From Globodera rostochiensis (lineage: Eukaryota; Nematoda; Chromadorea; Rhabditida; Heteroderidae), in the NCBI GenBank assembly GCA_018350325.1, contig JAEVLN010000009.1, positions 827,388 through 891,387 on the forward strand: 64,000 nt of DNA, read 5' to 3'. Under the pieces are notes generated by a model. It saw only the letters and a list, made by a program, of their open reading frames with translations. It ran no database searches and was not told the origin of the DNA. Positions 34,401 to 49,850 of the stretch are shown here, in pieces; within the stretch, counting starts at the first letter, position 1; each line of letters opens with the position of its first letter. The translations under genes and the position numbers were made by a program.

Positions 34401-37036
34401 ATTTGTGGATTTTTATCCATTTCAAAGACTTTATCGAATAAATTTAATTTTCAATTAAGACAAACAGCACGATGATGTTGTGGGAGGACGCGCCGGACAA
34501 CAACGGCACTTTGCTTTACCATTCCCTCACTATTTGCATCAAAAAAGCGGTGTCCGGATACTCCGACAAATTTTTGATCACCGCATTGGATAAATTGAAA
34601 GCGTTGGAAGAAAAAACAAAGCAACAAATGCTGAAATGCGTCTCCAGGTTGGCCAAGCAGCAGCAACAGGGCCAGAGACGGGACGAATTGTTGGGCAAAT
34701 TGCATTTTGACAAAATTGTCCGGCTAATTGAAGACGATGCCGTCAGTGGACTGTTCGGCAAAGTGCTCAGCGAACAAAGTGTTTTTTTTTAAATTTCATT
34801 ATGAATCGAGACCGAGAGGAACCCGGTTAACAGCGTAGCAAAAATCCAAATTTTTTTTTTTTTGAGACTTAGGTATTAACAAATCATGTTACATATCATA
34901 CGCTCATTAATAAGGCCCAAATAAACACGAAAAATGCCGACAGTTGCACCAAAAATGGCACTTTTGTGCATTTGATAAGGCTTTTTCGCTTATAATAAGT
35001 ATTTTTATGCGACCGAAAATGACCAAACGGCAATCTTTGGAATGTTTATCAAAACGTCCAAAAATCATTGTTTTTGGGTGCATTTTTCAAATATTTATGA
35101 AAAACCCCAAAATATGCAATTTCAAAATTGTTCAAAAAGCTTAAACCAACAAGAACAGACTAATTTTGGGCTATTAATGCAAAAAATCCTGTCTTATCAT
35201 TCATTACATGATTGAATTGCTCATTAAAAAAACAATCAATTGCAGAAGAGTTATTGCACGAATTAATGAATTCTGATGAAATTGCAAAACTTGTGAACCT
35301 ATATGAGGTAACATATTTAGTTTTTAAACGATTTTAAAAATAATTTCTTGAAATTAAATGACAAATGTTAATTTAAAAGCCTTTAAAATATGCCAAAATA
35401 TATTTTATTAAAATTTAATACTTTTTTTTAGAAAAATAACAATTATTTTTCAACTTCCGAAGATATTATTTCATCGGATGAAGACAATTTTTATGAAGCA
35501 ATCAAGGAGGATTTCAAAACAGAAAATTATGACAAAAAATACAAGAAAAAATTAGTAAATGAAATTTTTTTGGAAGAAATGATTGAGAAAAATAATGATA
35601 TAAATGATAAAAATAAGAAGCAGCTTTCAATTAGCCAATCGGATATTGAAGAAAACTCTTCAAAATTGGATAAAATTATCGATAAAAATGAGAAAAATTC
35701 TCGTCGAAATATTGATGTAATGTCAGAAATAAGTAATGAATTTGAAATAAATGGGAAAAATTTGGAGCAAATGTCAGAAAATGTTGTGAAAGATTCTGAC
35801 AATTATAAAATATTTGTAATTGACGAAGAAATAAATAATAAAAAACAGCGTTTTTTTGATGAATTTTCCGAAGCAACTGGTGAAAAAAGTGCAAAAAATA
35901 GGGCAAAAACATCCGAAAATATTGCAAATTCGGCAGAAAAACCGCTTTGTGATGATGCATCTAAAAATACGGATGAACTGCCGGAATATCTTGAAAAGGT
36001 TGATAAAAATTTTGATCAAATTTCCGAATTAAACTCCAAAATGAGTGAAAAAAACTCGGATAAAAATACGGACAAAAATTCTGAACAGAATCGTAAAAGT
36101 ACAGAAGAAATGTCCGACTCTAATAGTGAACTTGGAAGAATTTTCGATTCGTCTGGACCAACAAGCAGTGAAGTTAGTGAAAAAAATTCAGAAGAAATTT
36201 CCGAAATAAAAGAGCAAATATCGGATTTAAAGAAGAAAAGCCTTCTTTGGACAAAACATAGCCAATACAAAAAGGAAAAAAATAATAAATTTAAAAACAA
36301 ATTAAAAATCGAGCGCTTCACCGTTAAGCCAAACGTTGAGGAAAAAAACGTGGCCAACAATTGTTCAATTAATTTGACGAAAACCCCCGGGGTAAAAGCG
36401 GTTGAAAGTGAAAGAAATGCGGGGGATGTTAAGGCAAAACCCCAAAAATCGACAAAAACTTTGCCAAAATACGGAAAAAATGAAATGGCGACAAACAGCC
36501 AAAAATCGACAAAAACTTTGCTAAAATACGTGAAAAATGAAGAAATGATTTACACAAATGATTGCACAATTTTGTTGAGAAAATTGGGAATTCATAAATT
36601 TAAAGGTATTTTTATTTGTCAACAAAGTTTAGTCTTTAATAGACAGACAATGATTGATTTGGAGTTGAAATTTAAATTTTAAATACTCATAATTAGGAGC
36701 AAAATCAAAAATGTCAGGGTTGGGAACTAATAATTAATTAGTTTAGATACATTTAATGATCAGTTAATTGAATCTTTATACAGAATGCACTTTGAAGGTG
36801 GATTGAACGCAGAATGCGCGGAATATTTGAATGTTTCAGTGTTTATACGGGCAATTCATGCAAAATTGGAGTTCATCAAATTTTGCAACGAAATTCACGA
36901 GGACAACAATTTTGAACAATTTCAAGAAACTTGGACTAATTTCGAAGACACTGAATTGAACAAATTTGGCGACACACAATTTGTACTGGACAAATTGTTT
37001 TTTGTTCTGAATGAGCTGGACCAATTTGCATTTTAG
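31476..37036 (+). CDS. unknown secreted protein, 992 aa, ten exons
   Basis: Exons: 31476-31554, 32033-32336, 32454-32699, 32791-32915, 33583-33747, 33956-34170, 34460-34778, 35246-35307, 35432-36605 and 36747-37036; all joins keep phase and total 993 codons. MIHLFLLNVFLQITVSIAYP is a signal peptide. Exons 2-8 encode a mostly helical region with many Leu/Phe and charged residues (EYFSAETDELRKTLFLKIAI, KADELSLCHLLRLKSELFKQ). Exon 9 (about 390 codons) is low-complexity, rich in Ser, Glu, Lys and Asn, with irregular repeats around S-E-K-N-S and S-E-I-S and a twice-repeated QKSTKTLPKY / QKSTKTLLKY. Exon 10 returns to helical sequence (VFIRAIHAKLEFIKFCNEI). No known domain was recognised. The fifth exon could end 6 nt later without changing frame. 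Confidence 0.72.
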
Positions 37037-37257
37037 TAAAAAAAATAAAAATTATATATAAATATAAATACAACAAACTTTTTTTTTAACACTTTGTAAT
37101 TGGGTTTGTTTTGCACTTTTACCTAAATTTTCCTAAGTTAATATTGACTTAATCCCAAAATATGTTCTAATCACCAAAAATGCCAAAATATTCAATTAAT
37201 TTCAAATTCTTTTTGTGACGACACGGAATAGTAAGTAATAATTTATGCTGATTTTAG

Positions 37258-39973
37258 CGCGTCTAAAAACAAATGCGTTGAAAAAGCATTAAAATATATG
37301 GGAGAACCTCAACTTAAAAGAATTGGTAAAGCCAAAAAAATTGATGAAAATATTGGCAGATCGCCAAATAACAAAAACCTAAAAAATTCACCCATTGACC
37401 AACAATCAACACCGAAGGAAATGCGCAACTCTCAATTTGGCCCTTACAATATTGAAACCTTTAATTGCTTTCTGTCCCAGCTGCATACTCACATTTTTTT
37501 CACAATAAAAGCAAAAAATGAAGTGGAAAAATGGCCAAATGATTGGCACAGTTGCAAATTATGTTTTGAACGGCCCAACATTTTGTTTATAAAAATGGAG
37601 GAAAATTTGCTGCAAAGTTTTCAGTTTTTTCTTAAGAAGATGTTAACGATGCAAAATCTGGGTAAGGGCTAATAGTCAATTATTTATATTGCGGTATCGG
37701 GAATGGGCGGCCGGGCGGAAACCTCTCGACTCGTCTTGAGTCGAGACTCTCGACTCGTTCTTTCATTTTTTTTGCCGATTCTCGGCATCGTTTCTTAAAA
37801 CCGTTTTGTTGTAGCCCATCCCTGACCGGTACCGGGACGAGTAGTTATTGTGTAATTTCTATTTTGTTTGCTTTTAGATGCTACCCTTTTTTTGAAATAT
37901 AATCAAGCTCCATTAATATATGAAAGATTCCAATCCGATATAATTAGATCAGGGCGTGAAATTAGAGCAAAACAATTAGAACGATCTACAAAGGTACACA
38001 TTACAATATTTTTAATTTGCTTATTTAAACTTAGATGTATCAGTTTATTTCTTTGCATGCCATCAAATCCGACAAATACATAGCGATTGCGAATCTTAGA
38101 AAAAGAATTAATAATATTGTAACAATGTGGGCCGCTAAACATTTAAAAAAAAGCAGTTAATTTTGAATTATAAAAATAGTAAAAAAAATTATTTAATTTT
38201 AATAACGAATACCTAATTGAGTTGTTAACGTTTTTTAAGTTAGTGAGTTTATTAATTGAGAGTTTTTATAATAAAATCAACGAATTTTTGTAAATTTTTA
38301 TTATAATTAAATTTAAATAAAAAATACATTATATTTGTTTAAATGTTTCGATGAGAAATTATATAAAGTTTTTTCAAAAAATGAAATTTTAGATGCAAGA
38401 TTAGTGACCAGTGGTTCGCATTCTTTGTACGCAGAATTGGAAGGATCCGATCTGGATTTATTGTGTTTTCTACCAAATAATATAAATGTGTACAAATTTT
38501 ATGGGTCAGACGGAGACTCATTAGTCTCAATGCTAAAGGTTTAAATACCTTTTTTATAATTAAAAAATATCTGTTGAATTAAAATAAATAATTGAAATTT
38601 ATTAAAAAAACTAATAAATATTTTTAGAATTTGCTCGATGCAAAAAAAATCGATTGGATATCAGGAAAGGTTAAATTGATCAAGATTGAGCACATAGACA
38701 TGAACATTGACCTGTCTCTGGTACCAATTCCTGGCCATTATTTAGTGCAAAAAAATCGTTGTTTGGAATCCGACGAAATTGTAAAAGAAACGCAATTTGA
38801 ATCGGCGATATATTCTTTGGCAGGTATTAAAAATAAATAAAAAAATAAGTTTTAAAAAATTTGATGAAAGTGAATTTATATGAAAATTCAATCGACAAAT
38901 TTAATTTAGCAAATGTGTTTTATAAAGTATGATTAATAAATTTTAATGGTTTTTGTTATTCTTAAAATTACAAATTGATTATTTGTAGGCCTTCGAACCG
39001 CAAAATATCTAGTCTTAAATGTACCTAACCAGCAAATGTTCTCCTCGTTGTTGAAAGCTGTCAAAATCTGGGCGAGAAGTAAATTTTAGATTATTATATC
39101 AAAAAAAAATTCTTTATTTTTCAATTATTTTCATCAGATCGACTAATTTATTCTGGCATTTTTGGTTATTTGAATGGTGCCGCTTTATCAGTGATGGCAG
39201 CAAAAATTTGCATTGTTCACCCTAATGCACCAATTAATTATTTATTTCAACAATTTTTTATGGTTTTCTCAAAATGGTTAAAGTTATCTAAAATAAAAAA
39301 AAATTGACAAATGTTTTAATCGATTTTAAATTAAATTAAAATTTTAACTTAACTTTTATTTTAGGGATTGGCCCCATGTGCCAGTATTGCTAGAAGAGTT
39401 GAGTCCTTCATCTTTGAATAAACTTGTACGCTTTTGGCCTCCAAAATTCGCAGAAAATTCAATGACAGTAATTACTCCAAAATTTCCTGAACAAAATGCC
39501 ACATTCAATGTCAACACGTTCACTCTAGACACAATTGCCGAACAATTGAACATTGGCACGTTGTTTTCTCAAATTATAATTAAAATAAATTTTATAATGA
39601 GATTTACCAATATAAAACAAATAATTATTCAAAAAAATGCACATAAGTTTTTGACGTTTGTTAAATTCCTCCTGATGGTTCCATTTTTCTATTTTTTACA
39701 GCTAACCAAATTTTGTCGAAGAATGGCAAAAATTGGCCATCCGTTTTTGAGGTGTTCAAATACAGAGAACATTTTGGGCATTTTGCCATCATTGTCTGTT
39801 CCACTTTGTTGCACGATGCATACAGCAAACATTGTGGTTATCAGATAACCAAAATCCGACAGAATTTGTTAAAATGGGCTAATTTGGCCGAGGTGGCCAA
39901 AAGGTTGAAGACGTATCACATAATTCCTCAATTTGAACAAAAAATGTTATGCAACAATTTACATTTAAAGTAA
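37258..39973 (+). CDS. poly(A) polymerase-like protein with unusual N-terminal region
   Basis: The start is taken at ATG 37298, just after an acceptor-like TTTTAG (possible trans-splice site). Exons: to 37661, 37878-37993, 38035-38155, 38393-38538, 38628-38823, 38989-39078, 39138-39276, 39365-39555 and 39702-39973, in phase, about 544 residues. The first about 160 residues are unfamiliar. Then RKRINNIVTMWAAKHLKK matches the helix preceding the polymerase domain. TSGSHSLYAELEGSDLDLLC carries the G-S and D-x-D nucleotidyltransferase motif, and HIDMNIDLSLV supplies the third Asp. KAVKIWARSRLIYSGIFGYL, FSKWDWPHVPVLLEE and ITPKFPEQNATFNVNT are the central-domain blocks of canonical nuclear poly(A) polymerases. 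The Ser/Thr-rich tail of animal enzymes is absent. The intron after 39555 seems to use a GC donor (GCACGT). It is expected to add poly(A) tails to RNA. Confidence 0.8.
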
Positions 39974-40777
39974 TAAAAGAATATTAATTATGAAATAAGT
40001 ATATAAATTTTAAAATTTAATTAAAATAAATTATGGAAAAATTAGGGCTCAGACTCGAAATGTCCAAAACCACTTTTATAGGTAAATTTTTGACTTAATT
40101 TTTTGTTTCTTGTGGACTAATCTCAACAAACTTCGTTTAATCGACAGCTAGGTTCCGGGGCAAAGTAAGATAATAAATTTCTGCTGGTACTGAAATATCA
40201 TTTTTGCACTGGGACTCATCGGCCGAGATCCAAATGGCTTCTGATCGCTTTGGCCCATCCTTAGATCGATTTTGTCTCTTCAAAAACCGGTTTAAAGGTC
40301 GAACGCGCTAATATTTTAAGCTGCATATTCATTTTCAGCACCTAAGAAAATCTAAAACGTGGTTTTGGGTCATTTTGATTTTCTGGGCCCTATGAGACAA
40401 TTTTACCTAAATTATATACACTTATTTATGAATATAAATAACAGTTTGAATAAAATAATAAGTCTTAATTGTTATTTTGCACGCTAAAACGGTGTACGAT
40501 CCGAATCCAGACCGGGGCAATAACTGTCTTTAAACTTAACCGATTCAGACTTCCCAAAAACCATTCGAATGCCTTTGTCGAAATGAAGCTATAGTTAAGC
40601 TAAAGTTTTGCGATTGGACAAGTCTCAAAAAAGTTATGGCCAAAAAATTGATAAAAATCGACATTGTTGAACTTTTTACTTTTTTGGCCATAACTTTTTT
40701 GAGACTTGTCCCTGGATTTGGATATGTAGCCCGCTAAAAGATGCCCTGAATTTGTAAGAAAGCCAAATTTAATTTGG
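39974..40777. other. spacer with inverted repeats
   Basis: No gene. A foldback lies at about 40043-40391 (TAGGGCTCAGACTCG... and an imperfect mirror ending CTGGGCCCTA). A second, GGACAAGTCTCAAAAAAGTT at 40617 and its complement ending at 40711, forms arms of about 32 bp. Confidence 0.6.
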
Positions 40778-41005
40778 ATGTTTTTAAGAAAGGCTGTCTT
40801 TTGTACTCTGTGGCTCGTTGGATTGACTGCAAAAGATGAATTTAATGGAAATTTGGGCGACGATTTGTTGCCAATTTATCAGCAATTTAATAAAAATTTG
40901 GGCGGCAATTTGTTGCCGCCGAATCAGCATGATCACAAAATGGGAATTGACGAGGTCTTCATTCAGGCCGTCTTTTCAGATTTGGAAAATTTAGACACAA
41001 AGTAA
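40778..41005 (+). CDS. 75-aa small secreted peptide
   Basis: A single uninterrupted frame with an N-terminal signal peptide (MFLRKAVFCTLWLVGLTA) and a 57-residue mature part. This contains an imperfect direct repeat: FNGNLGDDLLPIYQQ then FNKNLGGNLLPPNQH. It then ends acidic (FSDLENLDTK). No cysteine is present in the mature part. No family was recognised, and it lies in a repeat-rich stretch. The signal peptide and internal repeat argue for a real gene, but without introns or a paralogue the call is moderate. Confidence 0.45.
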   Translation: MFLRKAVFCTLWLVGLTAKDEFNGNLGDDLLPIYQQFNKNLGGNLLPPNQHDHKMGIDEVFIQAVFSDLENLDTK

Positions 41006-41865
41006 CATTTTAAAGTAATTTTATTGAGATTAAGGTTAATTTTGAGTCCAAAAAAAACCGACACGGACTCTCGACCAAATCTCGATAACATCTTTTGTCT
41101 TGAGCAATCCCGATCAACCCAGAATTCTTCTAAAAATGGGGGATTCCGATATTCTCTCCCACTTAATGTGGTAGCTCCCGAACAATACCGAAAACCCAAA
41201 TCAGGACCCAATTCCGATCAACCCTGAACAAAAATAAAAAGGGTCGGGCGGGATCCAAGTAACGGAATTGAAAATTGATTCCCGACGAGATTCGGTTCCC
41301 GACACGATGATCGGGACTCTAATTAATATAAGAAATAAACAAAATTTATGACGAATAAACAATTTTTAGTATTGATAATTTGCTATACAAGTCAAACACA
41401 TCGAAGAATGAATGTTAAAAGATTTAACAAATTGTAAGAAAAAACTACAATTTTTTTGTTCTGTTAAAAGCGCTATTTATTGTACTTAATTTCTAGGAAA
41501 TGCTAGATAAAAATTGCGCTTGAAAATAGTGAGGATGTATAGCTCTATGTAATCATAAATGTCTTTGATTAAACTTTCAGATGTTGAAAATCCAAAACAA
41601 AACGCTTTTATTCTTCTCGTTTCAATATTTTTAAAATAAAAATCAAAATTCGGTGTTACTTTTTTTAATTCAAATTTTAGTTTTCTGTTCTAGTGCGGTA
41701 CGGGATTTATTGCGGTATTTTTTTCGTTATTACCAACCAAAAAAATTGTTTTTTCTACCGAATACCGAAAAAGCGCATTTGCCGAACTCTATACAAAAGT
41801 ACACACTGTCCGAAGGTCCCACTGACAAATGCCCCCAAATTTGAAAATCGGGAAAAATTGCATCA

Positions 41866-42222
41866 TGTGGCCCAGACTCGAATGATCTAAAACCGCTTAT
41901 ATAGTTTTTCTTGGATGCTAAACGATAGAACAATCAAAATTTTATTGGGAAAAGCATTTAAATCGGGTTTGAACCGGTTCAAATTTTGAGAAAGCATAGT
42001 TTCAAACAATTTTTAAACTAAAAATATTTTCCATAAATTTGACCAAACGGGTCCCCTCCCCCCTATGCTTTTTCAAAATTTGAACCGTTTCAACAACCTG
42101 TTTAAATGCTTTTCCCAATAAAATTTTTGCTAGTTCTATTGTTTTTAGCATCTAATTTGTAAGAAAACCTATAAAAGCGGTTTTTGATCATTTCGAGTCT
42201 GAGCGCTTATGATACAATTTTA
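41866..42222. repeat. foldback element, arms of about 130 bp
   Basis: The left arm runs from CCCAGACTCGAATGATC through TTTTATTGGGAAAAGCATTT and GAACCGGTTCAAATTTTGA. The right arm mirrors it: TCAAAATTTGAACCG, AAATGCTTTTCCCAATAAAA and TGATCATTTCGAGTCTGAGC. A short spacer with CCCCTCCCCCC separates the arms. The end sequence GACTCGAAATG resembles that of the foldback at 40043. Confidence 0.8.
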
Positions 42223-44214
42223 CCGAAATTTCAAAATGCCCCAAAGAAAATGTTCCAACACGTGAACACTTAATTTAGCTGTCGACAGTTCACGTGCATC
42301 ATCTACACATACTTCTGTTATCATTTCGACTAACACCTCACAGTCTCATTAAAACATTACACGTCAGCCATTGTTCGACAGAAGAGAGCAGTGTCCGCAA
42401 ATTATTAAGGGGCAATTTTGTCCGTGGCACCTTTTGATAGCGTGCCCCCAGCTAAATAGGGCGAGTTGTATTGTATTGATTTTGTTTATGCTGGGAAGTG
42501 CATGAACGCCTTCACATTCATTGAGCATAAAATGTTCACCTTCACCCGCCATTAATTAATTCCTCACTTGTCTCAATGTGAAGAGCACAAAGTTCATTTG
42601 AGCTCCTCCTCTCAGTCACATACATACCCTACATAGGTAGGTAAGAAAAAACAACAGAATTTGTATTTTCCCGAAACATTCTCTTTTTTTTTTATAAATT
42701 TTTTTCAAAAGTAAAGTTTTGAGGTTTTTTCTAATAGATTTTTTTTTTCTTAATTTTTAAATCAATGTTTTCAGTCTAAACACAAACATATCGAATTATA
42801 TTAATTTTGCGGAAATTTGGTTTTTTATTTAATATTCAAATTGTGGAAATTTTGTTTGAAATGAATAATCAGGGGATAGTCCATTTAAGTGATTTACTAT
42901 TTTTCTTTTTAAAAATTTTCTATAAAACCTGTTTAATTAAAAAAGAGATTTTCAACATGAGAGGATTATTGGGACAATTTGTTGAACCAAAACAAGAATA
43001 AATGTGTTGTTTGTTAACATGAGGCTACATAATTCCATCAAAATTTGTATTTTTCTTACTTTGAATTTTCCTTTTTTAGTTTCCTGTATTATTAGAGCAC
43101 TAAAAAAAAGTATGGAAAAAGAAATTTTCGGGGATCCCGTCCTCCTCGAACGAGACCCCAAAAAATGCGAAGTCTTTTCTCGGGTCGAGACCCGAGACCA
43201 CTCTCGAGCATCCCTACAAATAAATTCCCTTTCAACCCCAACATAAAGCCGTGAAAGTACCCTCGCGGTGCTGCTGCCTGCTTCACGTACATACAAACAA
43301 AGAAAACTCGCACAAATTTTTGCCCCCACCGAAATTATTGATTTTGGGAATAAAAAAATCCGCCACAAAATCGTCCAGCGAATAATTAATTACTCCAATT
43401 ACAAACAGCCGCAGCAATAGCAAACGCGGAAGCGAAGGGTTTGCGCCTCTCAATTGCCATTTGGTCGTAACGCGAGAAGAGCGAACACTAAAAAATTGGC
43501 CACAAAATGGTGGGTTTTGTGGCCATAAGTTAAAATGCCAAACGTTGGCCGATTTAGTTGTCGAAATGGCAATTTTTAGCACTAATTACTATTTTATTTT
43601 GAATTTAGTGAATTTTTTTTATTTACTTTTAATTATTTTGGCGGACTATCAATTTTCGCCTGCTTGGTGGGCTCTCACTCACAAATCAGCATCGCTATTC
43701 AAACTTTTTTAATCCGTCATCAAAGACTTCGTGTACTTTTGTCAATTCAATGAAAAATTCTTTCATTGAATTTTGTTTAAATAGGCGAAACTCAGACAAA
43801 CAGCCCTAAAACAAGTTTTCCACGTTCGTCAATGCATTTTTCATTCTTTGGGGGAACGAATTGTAATTTTATTATTTGTCAAGTGACGATTTTTCTTCGA
43901 CAAAAATAATGAATAACAATTATTTCCAAATATTTTTTGATGTGAATGAATTCTTTGCATTAAATTCAATAATCAGTGAATTTAATATTTCAATTTTTAG
44001 TAAAGTCCGTGAAATGAGTAACCTGGTCTAAGGCAGGGTTCGGATATTGCTGCTTTAGCAATTTTGTGGTTTTTGAAAGGCCAAGGCTGTTTTGTGGGAT
44101 TTCAGGAGCTTTGTGAACTTTTTGTGTTTTTTTGGGGGGAAATGGATGAAAAAATGATCAGAATTTTGAATTTTTGGCATAATGTTGTTAAAAATAACAA
44201 AATCTTCGTGACAT

Positions 44215-44275
44215 TTGGATTAATTTTTATTTAAAATTTTTCGGCGGCGCCAATCGGCACCGCCGCGGTTGCTCC
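44215..44275. repeat. GC-rich hairpin repeat copy
   Basis: AAAATTTTTCGGCGGCGCCA then ATCGGCACCGCCGCGG. The hairpin arms are intact; the poly-C tail is reduced to GGTTGCTCCC. Confidence 0.75.
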
Positions 44276-44555
44276 CATTCATAAAAAAGTTACATTCAAC
44301 CGTTCTGCTGGGTATCTTTTTGGTGTTCTGCTGTTTGGATTTTATCGATTTCCTTTCACCCATCCGTATGCCATAAATATGAGCGAAAACGGCCCAACTG
44401 CTGCTGCTGCTGCTGACCCCCATAACTCTTCTAAGAACTGACCAATCTGACACATATCTTACTTTTTTTTATTCCAATGAAAGTTGTAAAAAAGAAAGCA
44501 GAAGAGTCTGTTGGCGCTCAATGGTTCTAAAAAGTTACAAATTTTTAATGATCAT

Positions 44556-44750
44556 CCGGTAGTGGGGAAAAGGACAGAATGTCCGGGTAGTGGGGAAAAG
44601 GACAGAATGTCCGGTAGTGGGGAAAAGGACAGAATGTCCGGGTAGTGGGGAAAAGGACAGAATGTCCGGTAGTGGGGAAAAGGACAGAATGTCCGGTAGT
44701 GGGGAAAAGGACAGAATGTCCGGGTAGTGGGGAAAAGGACAAAAGGTCCG
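44556..44750. repeat. 27/28-bp tandem array, seven units
   Basis: Units run CCGGTAGTGGGGAAAAGGAC plus AGAATGT. Lengths are 27, 28, 27, 28, 27, 27 and 28, the extra base being a third G in CCGGG. Each unit carries the small inverted repeat GGACAgaaTGTCC across the unit junction. The last unit has ACAAAAGGT instead. Short frames across the array are artefacts. Confidence 0.93.
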
Positions 44751-46046
44751 GTCGCACAAATCGGACAATTGTTCGAAGAGCCGAATTCACAAAAAAATTT
44801 CACCGACCTTTCAAAAAACACTTCTCTAGGTCTGTTTGGTGCTGAAACCGAATTTTCTATCAAGAATTTAATCAATTCCTAAGCCGATTTAACTCGTTCC
44901 GCAGTTGGAAGGTGTTTTGTCCGATTTTGGCCTGCCGGACCTTTTGTCCGTTGGACCAAATGTCCACATACTGACTTTTTTTGGTAGCTTTTTTATTTGT
45001 TCGGGATATATATTGAAATCTTGACCAAGCATCCGATAGCCGGAGCAAAATTTAAAAAATTTAACATTTCGTTTTCTTTACAAAACATTTACCTACATTT
45101 GGCACAGATGTGGAGGGGGGGGGAGGGTCACAACTTTTTGGTTCTGTGTTTATTGCTGAATTTCTTTCTTATCACATTTTTGTTGTAATCTCATCAGTAT
45201 GTCCATTAATTTTGCTTGTCATCATTTTCGTTTACGAAGAGATTAATTAATTAATTAGGTCCCTTCTAATTGGTTGTCTTCACTAATTATTATCACTTTT
45301 TCATTTCTGCCAATGTGCAAAACTCAGACACTTACATATTTCCTTTTTTTTTATATGCTATACAACGAACATTTTTGTGTCAGGTGATCCATCCGGAATG
45401 GTCTCTGTTCCTTGGGGAGGGGGGGGGGCTATGTCGGTAGGCAAAAAGATTCATAAAAAGTGTAATTAAACTGATTGCTATAGTCTGATTATTTACCTGG
45501 AATTTGTTTTTATTTATAATATAAATAATTATTCTTTTTATAATTTGAGGTCTGATTCTTTAGTTTTTTGGTGTTAATATTTGGATCTTTGCCAATTGAA
45601 AATTAGTTTTTTTTACTTTCTGAAATGCTCAGGGAGAAGACCCAATTTTTAATTGGAAAATGGTTTGATCTTTCCCAAAATTAATTTTGTTTTGTTCAAA
45701 ATTTTTCTTCCGGTCAATCAAAATGGAAGAGCATCTTTATTAATTGTTGGATGGCGGAGGCCACCTATCGATTTTCTCGCAAATTATACCCTTTCCCAAT
45801 TTAACATTGCGAAGAATTTTCTCAACCAAAATAGTGCGATTTATTAAAGTAACTTATTTATTCTTTTATTTTTCTCTTCGCTATTTTATTCAAAGGAACA
45901 TTTTAAACAAATCCTCATGATCAGTCTTCAAATCGGGATCTGATCAAATTATTCTTGATCTAAAAATTAGGCAGAATCATTTTCGAATGCCCAGATAGGT
46001 AGATTAAAAAAATTCATCTATTACAATCCTAAAGACATCCCCTAAT

Positions 46047-46126
46047 GATCAATTTCATTTTTTGATTAGAAATGACGATTTTTTTCGTGTTTCTGATCAA
46101 TTTCATTTTTTGATTGGAAATGACGG
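46047..46126 (+). promoter_or_regulatory. duplicated 33-bp block just upstream of glutamine synthetase
   Basis: GATCAATTTCATTTTTTGAT followed by TAGAAATGACG (46044-46075) is repeated as GATCAATTTCATTTTTTGAT and TGGAAATGACG (46094-46125), ending about 15 bases before the start codon. It could be a regulatory repeat or a simple tandem duplication; the position is suggestive only. Confidence 0.35.
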
Positions 46127-46140
46127 TTTTGTCAATTTAG
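46127..46140 (+). promoter_or_regulatory. acceptor-like site directly before the start codon
   Basis: TTTTGTCAATTTAG ends exactly one base before ATG of glutamine synthetase. It fits either a spliced-leader trans-splice acceptor with almost no 5' leader or the end of an upstream 5' UTR intron. The homology of the downstream protein starts at this ATG, so an upstream coding exon is not needed. Confidence 0.5.

Positions 46141-49850
<3,710 letters not shown>

Larger units (their letters stand above)
41006..46126. other. long gene-poor region
   Basis: About 5 kb without a supported gene. It contains TCTCG/CGAGA palindromic repeats (41040-41330, 43130-43220), a foldback at 41866-42222, a hairpin-repeat copy at 44215-44275, the 27/28-bp array at 44556-44750 and poly-G runs at about 45114 and 45419. 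Open frames here lack motifs. Confidence 0.5.

Noticed and set aside
35527..36360. Minus-strand hydrophobic frames opposite the large secreted-protein exon
   Set aside because: They are complements of Lys/Asn/Glu-rich codons, which read as Phe/Leu/Ile on the other strand.
44535..44875. Frames with F-S-P-L-P and H-S-V-L-F-P-T-T repeats
   Set aside because: They are translations of the 27/28-bp array in different frames.
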